64,000 nt of DNA from Apostichopus japonicus. Lineage: Eukaryota > Echinodermata > Holothuroidea > Aspidochirotida > Stichopodidae. Shown piece after piece: positions 11,293 through 21,355 of the stretch. Position 1 is the first letter of the stretch. Each line of letters begins with the position of its first letter. The translations under genes and the position numbers were made by a program. The stretch is from positions 8,505,001 to 8,569,000 of the forward strand of contig NC_092568.1 in NCBI RefSeq assembly GCF_037975245.1. The letters run 5' to 3'. The notes beneath the pieces are model-generated. The model had not been told where the DNA came from. It did no database searches and saw only the letters and a list, made by a program, of their open reading frames with translations.

Positions 11293-12840
11293 CTATGGTC
11301 AAAATAGGAAAGAAATCTATGATGAATAATTGTAGATTCATTAAAATCATGTTTGTTGATGTCTCCTGTCTAACCTTATAATCAAGTTGAATGTTTTCTA
11401 GTTTTATACAAATTCTTAATGACCAATTGATATGTAGTATTTATAGTTCAACCACTTTATTTATAGTGGTAATGTGAATTAAAAAGGCTGGAAAAGGTAC
11501 ATAAGGATGGTGCCTTCTTGTAATAATCTATCAGCTGTAATTGCTAAATAATAATTCAAAGTTTGATATAGCAAAGTAAGTATTGTGTAAAACAGGATTC
11601 AAACACGTATTCCAGGAAACCTCATGTGCTACATACTGTACACAGCATTTGGCGGGTTGGCCACTGAGGTTGATGGACTTGACAGAAGTAGGTGCCGAAC
11701 TATGGGATTGCAAGACATTGTAATATATTGGTACCTCTAACTCCCCCCCCCCCCCGTCTCGATCCCACTCTGACCCTCCCCTTACATCTAACAATACCAT
11801 GCAATTGATAGCCAAGGCCTACTGCCTATGTCATGCAGACCATTAACCAGTACTTCATGCCTAAAGTTCCAAACCAATGCAATGGCAGACCTGCTAAAAA
11901 ATTTCAAATATTTGAATCTAGCTTGACTTCAATTTAAGGCAACTTAGAGTAGAACCAGTTCAGCAGGCGATGCCTACGCACCATAGTGCTGTTTGTTCAT
12001 CGTTGTTGCTGTTTAAATCGTTTGCCTAGTTTACTTCGGTACTTAATATTACTGTATAGTAATAGTATATTCTTATCACCCTACGTCTAATTTGTTAGCC
12101 TAGGTCGCAGCATTAGGTTCTAATTTTTGGCTACTGTAGGCCAACGTTAATTTAGATATACCTTTTCCCTTTCTTCGATTTCGGGGCCATTGCCACAATA
12201 TTAAGTTAAATGTATTCTTGGGCTCGCAATCGAAAAAGGATTTCAAGAACTGAGGTGGCAAAATTTGGAAAGTTTCTTTTGAAGAGAGTTCTCCGCTGGT
12301 TTCAATCCCTATGCGTGCATTACCGTACTTTTTACATATCGTGTATCAGTTTTGCTACTGCAGTTAGTAATGTAGACTAAGTTGGTTGCTGGTTGAGGCT
12401 TCGTCGACGTGAAAACATGTGTTTGAGAAAGCTGATAACATACATGTCAGCAAAGGGCTGATTGTTCATGTGATATTTTGCCAATAGCACGGTTAGAGTT
12501 TAACCAAGAACGGTGAAACCTGTTCATGGGAGAACGTAAGCCAAGCTATCATTGGTGATTAGTTAGTTCATGGCGAGGACAAACGGAAACTTTAACCTAT
12601 GGTATGATCAAGGGGTGTTATATTGTTAATATTTCAGAAATCAACAATGCCAGGTCGTGAAGGTCAGGAAAGGAAATTTTCGGAGGATATTGTGGTTAAA
12701 AGCCTATTTTATGATTTACAGCTTGAACTCATCACCTTGCTAATAATAGATCTGAAAGTGCACTTCTCGTGAGCCTATATTAGTTCACTAAGTTCAAACT
12801 ATAGACAGTTTTGGTTTGGGTTTATGTTAGATATGGTGGA

Positions 12841-12890
12841 CAGTGGCGTACCTAGAATAGTTGGCCCCCGGGGCGGATCCTTAATCCTTT
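12841..12890 (+). mobile_element. hAT-like transposon terminus (fragment)
   Basis: Starts CAGTGGCGTACCTAG and runs into GGCCCCCGGGGCGGA, the same layout as the other CAGNGGCGTA ends in this window. No matching right end was found, so its extent is unknown. Confidence 0.45.
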
Positions 12891-15215
12891 GTCACCCTGT
12901 ACAGGGGTTGTCGTCCTGGGGAGGGGTCGAAGGGAGGATTTTGTTTATGTTAGTTGGCATAGATGCAAAATGGTGCTATATTTGCCAAACTTTTAACTGA
13001 CTCGGATTACACAATTATTTACAATAAAAATATGGATATTTTCTTGGGCTGTCGGTGGGATTTTTTTGGCAACGAAAATATATTGTCCTGTGGTCAAACT
13101 AAGTTGTGCTGCTTTTCTAAAGGTATTTGTAATGTTAACAAAAATCACTGTTTTTACAATACGCAACCTACGCAAGTAGGTTGTTTGTATCATTATACAT
13201 GACCGTTCGGAAGCATGTTATAATCGTTTTCAACACACGGCGAGCATGATATTAGCCACACAAACGTGACGGGGAAAGCTGTTTAGCTCTTTAAAATGCA
13301 TGTATTTTCTGAGAAGGGAGGGAGGGGTGTAATGTCCCAATTTTTAACGAAAGAAACATGGTAATCATACTAGCGAAATGATTGCAGTTCATTATTTCTT
13401 TAGTTTCTTTGAACGATAACCCACAAATGGACAGAAAATAGATATACAGCTTGTGTAACGAAAAACATTACTTCCACCTTCAGAGCTTCTTCCTTTGGTC
13501 AGAATAATTTTGAGGTTAAAAGTACATTACACTCTTCCTAACCAATTGTTATTATTGGGGGAGGGGGGAGACACTTTTTGTAGTAGGGGGACCTAATGGA
13601 TTTTGCCTTTGCCGCAACCCCTGCCCACATTTTGCTGTTTGGAGCCCTTTATGGAGGGCCACTAAAGAATTTTTTCCCGTATTTTGGTTGCCTAAATGTT
13701 TTATCAATTACCTTCCTCCCAAATATCTCATATATTCCTTTGCATGTCTTCATTTAAAAAGAATGTTAGACAAATTATTTATAGGGTATGCTACAAATTA
13801 AGTTCAAACTAAATACAGAAATGACAAACAATACCATTTTCTCAAGTTTAATAATGTCAAAATATTTATATTTGTCTCAAATCTCTCCCAGACTATGCAA
13901 TCATGTCCCCCCCCCTCGCCCCATGCCCACATCCTCACTTATTGGAATACATGAAAATAAGAAATGTGATCAGTGGAAGTATCTATAGACAGATCTTTAT
14001 CACACGAATTATATAGTTGCAAAAGCAAAATTGTGTCAGTCATTTTTAAGCAAACAGTCTTCGAGTAGGATGCATTAGAATATAGTCACAGAAAATGAAC
14101 TATGAGCCTAATCACTTAACAGAAACAGTGTATAAAGCAAACAATTAAAAGGGATTGATAGTTTTTACACTTTAAAATTTATAATTTCAATAAATAAATA
14201 CCCATGTTTTCAAGGTGATAGGTTCAAGACATTTTGCTCACAGTTAAAGAAAAAAAAAAGGAGGGAAAAGGGAGGTAAAAAGGACAAAAAGAAAATGAAA
14301 GGGATGTAGATAGAGTGCATAACAAACATCAATAACAGCTCCAGCATAAAAAAGTAGTATTAAGTAGGGTTGGGTTGGTGGGGGGGTGGGTCCCCAGATG
14401 TGTGGGAGGGGAAACTTTGATGACAGACCAAGAGCATCACACTGCAGATTAACAGTAAGGTGAATATTTGTATTCATCCAGTGAAATACAGATTAAATCA
14501 GTTTTGGTCTCCTAACTTTAAAGCAGCCAATTGGGACAATGTAATTATTATTTTCTTAAACTAACACAAAAAGCATTTAAAAATTAAATCCAGAAGAAAA
14601 TCTGACAATTGGAATTACACTTAACCTTTCCAAGTAACACTACCATTAAAGATTCATTCCTGAGATTATAAAAACATGCTTTAAAGAGGGATGTGTGTGT
14701 GTAATTATGGCATGGGAATGGGGCGAGGGGTAGAATTATGATCCCACAGCCGACCATGAATAGGGTCAATGTTTGATTACTACATGCTAAATCAGTGATT
14801 AAAACATTGATATTTTTGTCTTTGTAGACTGTTATAATTATTTTCTTAAAATAAAAAGAAAAAAATGTTTCAAAATATTATACAGGAAAGAACTTGAAAA
14901 TTTGGAATACAAATTTATTTAAGATACATACTTGAGATCATAAATACATTTTAACTAAATTCTTAGGACACCCTTGGCAGCAAATTTTGACAATATCTTG
15001 GTGACTTTGCAAATGAAACTGGTCTTGTCAACACAATCTGATGAGCATACGTTGCTTTCAGCAGGAGAGAAGGAAGGACATTGTGTAGTGTCCAAAGTCA
15101 AACAATCATGTATAAGAATTTTCACTCTTTCAGTTCTATTACTTTTACTCCTGCTAGTACTGATATTTCAAAACAGTTCCTTTAGGATTACTCACATTCT
15201 TTATGTATGTACTTT

Positions 15216-15292
15216 AGATCCTCCTGCAAGCAGGAACTCGCGAAGAAGCCTCATTGGCTTAATTATCAAAGCCGCAAGCTGACCGAAGTCAG
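15216..15292 (+). repeat. Dispersed repeat, copy 1
   Basis: About 75 bp with the hairpin-like CCTGCAAGCAGG, then AACTCGCGAAGAAGCC and AAAGCCGCAAGCTGACCGAA. A close copy lies in the opposite orientation at 58011-58088. The family is not recognised; a SINE or MITE end is possible. Confidence 0.75.
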
Positions 15293-15568
15293 TCTCTTAC
15301 ATTCATGCCATGTCATAGATAGAGCATCATAGCAAATTTCAAGTGATTTGTATAGCAACCTAGTAACATCATTATTACTTATTAATAATTAACAAATAAT
15401 AATTGTAATTGAAAATTGATCTTTGCTCAGTAGTGGACTTTACCAAATTGTACATTGTGATAATTTTTTGTTTTTCCTCGTAGATCTTTGCATAAATAAA
15501 CGTAAAATCCAGTACAAAAATGAACTTGTGGCCAATGAGTTATACTTATGGAGTAACAATACCGTAGC

Positions 15569-15879
15569 TCAGCATTCGACACCATATTTTTCAAAGTTTC
15601 TGAATATAAGACCTAATTTTAGGTGAACTTTGCCCATGGATACAGTCTGTAGAGTGAACCTTTCAGAGCTGTGTACCATATCTGGGTTACGTAACTGAGG
15701 CGCCCCGCCGATGAAGAACTGGGCAATCCCTTCACGATAGCTTCCGGAGGGCCTCCACGTTGGGCATTCGATATTGTGTATACCAGGTGAGGTTGGGAGA
15801 TGACAAAAGCCATACCCATACAGTTCATTGCGACCAAAGTCATCCATGTGGTAGACTTCAAATTTCAGTTTGGGCCAAC
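15569..15879 (-). CDS. B9D2: B9D2 coding exon 3 and stop
   Basis: 311 nt. Encodes the second half of the B9 domain and the conserved tail [10 protein letters not shown], with TGA at 15571-15569. Acceptor GTTACAG. Confidence 0.96.
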
Positions 15880-18314
15880 CTGTAACAATGAAACAAGTTA
15901 AATATGAAATTTGAAGTTTAAGAAATGTCACCATAAAATATGTGAGGAAATTTTCAGATGGAATTGAGAACACAAATAATAACATTTTTGGGTAAATTAC
16001 CATATATTCCATGCAGTCATGCTCTTGTGTAAACATATTCTTGTTCTGATGTGAGACTGAAAACTACAGCAACAGAACCAACTTATCCCATGACCAACAG
16101 AAGTCGCAGTCACACCCAGGTATTGAAACGTTTTTGTTTGGTGACCCCACATAAACACCTTCATCATCTTGGCAATCATCAAGTGGTGAATGCTGTGTCC
16201 TGGGGAAGGGGTTCTATGAGGAGGTATCTCCTCATCTTTCAAAAAGTTTTATATGATTCCAAGGTCAGCTGTAGTCTGTTGCAAAATGGTGATATTTTGC
16301 AACTTTTAAAGTCATTTATGTTCAAGATTTGTCACTTTTTCAACAATGTAGTCAACTTCTTTTTTTTTCTGAATTACTTGACGACCCTCCCAAACTTTTC
16401 GTCGACCCTGAACAGGTTATGCAACCCCTACATGGAATGCCAGGGCCACATAGGATAGATAAACAAAGACGAAGCAGTTCTACTTATTACTTTAACATAA
16501 TAAGATTTAATCCCAAGGATATACATAATTATGGGAACAATCAGTGGATAGAAAATTGACTGAAAGATGTTTTTTTTTTTAAACTGAACCTGCTTGCTGT
16601 TTTTCTTGTTTCCATTCTCTCTTAACCTCCATTTATTGATTTCATCTTTTATAAGCAAACGTTGTACATTTTGATTCAATACGACATAAAGTTACTAGGG
16701 AAACAGCCGTTACTATTATACAAACATCGAACATTACAATTTATAATAAAGAAACAACCCACAACGATTAACCAAACTGAGTCCCGTCAATTTAATTTGG
16801 TGAAAAGAATTGGACAGGAATGAAAAGAATGCCAAAAATCTAGTAAATCAAGGAAACTAATGACAAATTAGAGGTAACATAAAGCCTACTTGGAAAAAGC
16901 ATTTTGCCATGTTACATTTCCAATTTGACTTACATCTCATTACAATTCCAATATAATTTCAATTTACAGAATACCTTGAAGGCCTTTAGTTGCAAAGTGG
17001 ATATCTAGTGGATGACTCCAAACTGCAAATTCTTCATTTTGTGGATTATCGATCTGTGTCTGGCCCTCTCTTAAGCCGGCTATTACCTTCCAAGCACCAC
17101 CTGAGTATAATAAAATAAAAATAACAATACTGCAGGGATAGACAATGAAGGGAGGGAAAAAAAGAGATTGCTCTGAAGCTGCTAGAGATCCTCTCATACA
17201 TTGGACCTCTTGGGATTCTTGAACTATGCTGTCACTTTTAATTAACCACTACTGATGATTCTATATGACGAAACATGAAAAACTGTGTGTACAAGTCCCA
17301 TAATTAGCATGTTAGGTTTAATTGGAACACTTGACTTTCTGACAAACAAAATGCAGCAAAGTCTTGAAATTCTTGAATTTATCAAAGCTGTGGCACAGTA
17401 CCATTGCTCTTTAGCTTTTCCTTAAATAATGTAACTTAAGTATTTTGATTTGCTGACGGCCTATTTGTGTGTAGCAGTTCCTTGGCAACAAAATTTGCCA
17501 AGCTGAAATGGAATCTTGAATTACTGACTAATTAAACTTGATGTGCTGCAAACTTAAGGATTCCAAATATTGACCAATTTTAATCTTAAACATGAGAAAA
17601 CTCAGTTGGTTTTGGAGAAGTGCCAGATATCTATCAAGTTCTGTTTTTTTAAAATAAGTTCAAAACACACATATAAATCTTGTAAAACCTTCAAAGCAAT
17701 TGATCTGAAAAATCATTTGAAAAAAAAAATAATACAAACACAAGTTTTTGTATTTCACTTTTGCTTAAACTTAATGTACTTTTCTTCCCATTAACTTCTG
17801 CCTTTGAAAGATGTACTGTAATAATCTTTTTTCCATGAACATATCGACCGTCATATGTGTAAGTATTTGATCATTATTTTCTTTAAAAAAATCGACTACA
17901 AATGAAACTTTGAGTTCGTCCAAAAACAGTATTCCCTTGTACTGAAATCTAGCTAAAATAGTGGCAGGCCAATGATCCACCCAGAGGAGGGTTTTACTAG
18001 CCCGAAGAACAATATATTTAAGTATGATATACTGAACAATATAAACTGAGCTTATACCAAACACTCGAACTTTGGTACAGTATATCAATTATGACGGAGA
18101 TTGGTCACACCAAAAATCATTGCTGCAAGATATCATGGATTTAGTGTAATAGGCTTAAGTACATATTTACTCCAAGTAATTGTTTACAAAGTGGAAACAT
18201 GATGCATGCTTGGCAAAAAAACAAACCTGTGTGAATATCCCACTTGCAGAACAATTTATGACTGGGAAAACCACTCGCTCCAACTATTTCTCCAATCACA
18301 TGGACCTCTGCCAT
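15569..18314 (-). CDS. B9D2: B9 domain-containing protein 2, complete
   Basis: Component of the MKS/B9 module at the ciliary transition zone, where it acts with B9D1 and MKS1 to gate membrane proteins into the cilium. Three coding exons: 18314-18227, 17100-16975 and 15879-15569. The phases join cleanly to 174 residues plus TGA (human 175). The protein starts [16 protein letters not shown] and ends FEKYGVEC, nearly as in human. The B9 core shows [44 protein letters not shown] and [13 protein letters not shown]. The ATG sits in a strong context (ACTACCATGG). An AG at 18338-18337, 23 bp before it, may be the acceptor of an untranslated first exon. It is transcribed away from TDP1. I see no damage. 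Confidence 0.96.
16975..17100 (-). CDS. B9D2: B9D2 coding exon 2
   Basis: 126 nt, phase 1 at both ends. Encodes [20 protein letters not shown] through HFATKGLQ. Acceptor ACTCAG, donor GTATTC. Confidence 0.96.
18227..18314 (-). CDS. B9D2: B9D2 coding exon 1
   Basis: 88 nt with the start ATG at 18314-18312. Encodes the N-terminus through KWDIHTG. Donor GTTTGT. Confidence 0.95.
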
Positions 18315-21301
18315 GGTAGTAGCACTTGTCAGGCTATTAGTTGTGATACATCATTATCACTAATTATATCACCTAGCTGTGAGGGAAAGGAAAAAATGGG
18401 ACTTCAGAAGAGTTGTTGATTTTTTTTTATCATAAAGAATGGCTTTAAATACTTTGTGAAGAATGAGACTTGATGCACTTGGATGAAAGTTAAACTTTCC
18501 TGAAAGTAAAAATTACTTTACCAGTAAGTAATGATACAGATAAAATAGCTGAAACATTCAATTGTATGTGTTAATCGGCTAAAAAGAAACTATACAAAGC
18601 AGTGTAGCTCTAGGTACAAAACACAGTGGCCTACTATGAAACTTTTACTCTGTCAGGGTAATTTTTACATGGTCAGGAGACTCCACACACTGAATAGTGT
18701 GACGCCCAGGGGAGCGTCACGTAAACGCCTCCGTACATAGGTGGCATTACTGCTGGAGTAGTTGTCCTGTTTGTGAGTATTGTTTTATTGTTCTCTGTGG
18801 GTCTGTTTTTTTCTAATATCTTTTTATATGTAAAGTGAATTGCTGTAGTTTCATATGCTAATCTATACCTTTTGTTTCCGTCTCCCTTTCAGCTGTCCAG
18901 CTCTTGTGACAATGGTCTGGTCCCTCCGTAGCTATGTGGAATGTTCGAGCCACGCGAAGTTCCAATGTTACGACTAAGTTTTTGTGTTAAGTTAGGGCAC
19001 TTGCCATTTTGGGTTCTAAGAGTGTGTTCCATTTTTTGGTGTTTGCTGCTACCTAGTGAGGTCCGTTGGTCAGTTCGTTAAGTAAGTTAAATGTTCTTTT
19101 ATAGTTTAGGCAAGTCCGAGTCCTATTTCTTAAAATATTGTAGGCGTATTTCCCCGTTTGTCAGAATCCCTTTAAATTATAACATCTAAATTTACTAAAA
19201 GGTTGGGAACACGGTCGCGTTATCGCCGCACCCTGCGGGGTTATTCTTATGTTTGTGGCGCGGGGGGTGACTTTAATTCGGGTTGAATTTTCCCCGAGGC
19301 AACGCCTACGTATTGTAAATTTAGGACTCGTAATTATACGTTTGGCCACGGATTTCACAGGTACGTATCGTTATCATTTATGTAAATTATAAGCTGTGAT
19401 TTATGTGGATTTGTATGTTATTAAATTAATTAAATATTGGTCCTAATTTAACACCTTACTACCTTATTTTTGGAGGTCACTGCGTTGACCTCATGCATTA
19501 TTTAATTTGGTTTTTATAGACACCTGCCCAAGTGGAGAAGGCAAAGGTTTTTTTGTATTAGAAGCTTAAAAAGCAATTTATTTGTTCGTGTGTTTATTGG
19601 TTCAGGTTGTCTCAACTTGTAGTTGCCCCACATTAATCCTGACATAGGGTGGCCGACAGCGGCCCTATCGAACCCACGGCCGCTCGGCAAGTTAAAACCC
19701 CGTTGGGGGCGCTACAATAGGCCTATATGGTAGCAGAACCTAATATTCAAGAATAAATAACCATCAACACAATTAAAACAGAAATTAAATATCAAGTAAC
19801 TCAACACAATCCAAAAAGTTTTCTGTAGTAGGCTGAAATTCAATCTGTTCCCTTATTTTTACTGTTTTTAAATGATTTTATAAGCAAAATTTATGATGAA
19901 ACGTTTAAAAGTAATGGTATCCAAATTGTTACAAATATATTTACGATCAATTGATTTTCCCAATTAACTTTCAGTGTTTTGGTTTGTTTTGATACATTAA
20001 ATGGACTACTAAATTATGTAATAAGGCATTTTTTCTACTCCAAAAACAACTTAACATTTACCATTGATTTCCTTTAATTAATGAAAAAGGTTTCACATTT
20101 AATACAACCCCTGAGATCAAACATACAAGTAGCTGTATTTTACTACAAGATATTATTTGTTTCACTGCAAGAACAGGGAGTCAGACCAATGTTCAGTCAA
20201 TGTTGAAACTGCAGCACATGACCAGGGGTTTAAATAATGTGTGTGGGGGGATGGGGGGAGGGGAGATATGGGTGGTTGAAAATCACAAGTTGGTCCCACA
20301 TCAATGCCAAGAAGGTCTCAAAATTTTAGCCTAATTCAGCATGGTCTTACACCAATGAATGTAATCATAATTAATTGAAAGTGAAGAAAACCCCCATGCC
20401 CAATCCAGAGAATTTTAGATTATCTTCTCTTTCTGATATGTGTTTTAATGGTGTATGTTCCAACCTGAGAACAAGAAATATGTCCAAATGCAAGAGCTTT
20501 CAGGCCTTTAGGTTTATGAAATACTGTACATTCCAGAGAAATTTAAATTCTCTCTCTCCTCTTTCTGACATGCATTATCATTTTTAGTTTTTCTGGAAAT
20601 GCAGCCTCCAGAATCCAGGAACTTTGTCCCATCCCCTGAACTTCTAACCAACAAACAGTTGTAATTATGAAACAAAGGACTTTGTTTGTTGGTTTAGGCT
20701 ATAGTATTTTTTGCAACTTTGGGCTGACGATGCAGTCCGTCTCTAAATCGCTAATTTGAGGTTGTGTCTACTGTTGTGTTACTTTTGCATGACCTAACAT
20801 TTGACTTAGACTAGAGTTAGACCTAACGAAGGCCTAGGCCTAGCCCAATGCATGACTAACGGTACAGCGTACGGTAGAGTACTGTACGGTCAGAATGTTA
20901 GGATCGAACTGTTTAGCCTAGGCCTACTGAAGTATGTAATAATAGCCGTATTAAACAATTAGATTATAAGTACGTCTGAATTCATTAGTTTTATTTGAAG
21001 ATTATGAAAACAAAATGGTATTAACTGTTGAGAGTAAACTACAGCTCAACTTACTGTTGTGAAATTGCTCTAACGATAATGGCTCTCAATGGCTAGCTGC
21101 AACATAGGAATGTCACCTTTCGTACGCGTTAGGGACGCGGCAGACGACACTGTAGTAACTAGGCAAAGGCAGTGTAGTCTGCTATGTTCAGACAATTTCA
21201 TCTTGCATGTAAATAGAGCTTCTGTGACACACTGAAACCCAGCTTGAGTGCAGTTGTTTGTCTTGCAAATTTCAAGCCTTACAGTTTCTTTCATAACAGA
21301 A
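18315..21301. promoter_or_regulatory. Head-to-head upstream region of B9D2 and TDP1
   Basis: Divergent interval of about 3 kb. It should hold both promoters and probably an untranslated B9D2 exon. One third is a probable solo LTR (18698-19716). A short CpG-bearing stretch (near 21120) lies just before the TDP1 start. No TATA box or other defined element can be assigned with confidence. Confidence 0.45.
18698..19716. mobile_element. Probable solo LTR
   Basis: A 1,019-bp block starts TGTGACGC and ends GCTACA, and is flanked by ATAG on both sides (AATAG if the boundary is moved by one base). The 5' end forms a perfect hairpin, GTGACGC/GCGTCAC at 18699-18720. Part of the block is more GC-rich than its surroundings. 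There are no internal coding regions and no primer-binding site after it, as expected for a solo LTR left by recombination. A Ty3/gypsy-type origin is a guess. Confidence 0.55.
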
Positions 21302-21355
21302 ATGGCGAAGAAATGCAACAGTGATGAAGATTTCGCTAGACAACTCCAAAAACAG
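21302..21355 (+). CDS. TDP1: TDP1 exon 1 (start codon)
   Basis: 18 codons, [18 protein letters not shown], ending in phase 0 at donor GTGTTT. The context GAAATGG is a fair Kozak match and the exon joins exon 2 in frame. The DEDFARQLQ stretch resembles a ubiquitin-interacting (MIU-type) helix. Confidence 0.85.

Larger units (their letters stand above)
11293..15568. other. Region between ABCD4 and B9D2
   Basis: Should contain the missing first exon and promoter of ABCD4 and the 3' UTR of B9D2. The repetitive parts are a C-run near 11747, a hAT-like terminus at 12841 and a dispersed repeat at 15216-15292. A minus-strand AATAAA lies at 14919-14914, about 650 bp after the B9D2 stop. I see no other gene. 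Confidence 0.5.

Noticed and set aside
11941..12000. Minus-strand ATG with a nearby GTGCGT donor (ATGAACAAACAGCACTATG) as ABCD4 exon 1
   Set aside because: It would leave in phase 1, while the first visible ABCD4 exon needs a phase 2 partner.
12841..13700. Full hAT element starting at 12841
   Set aside because: No inverted right end or target duplication was found; only the left terminus is annotated.
15619..15861. 80-codon minus-strand frame overlapping B9D2 exon 3
   Set aside because: Shadow of the B9D2 frame.
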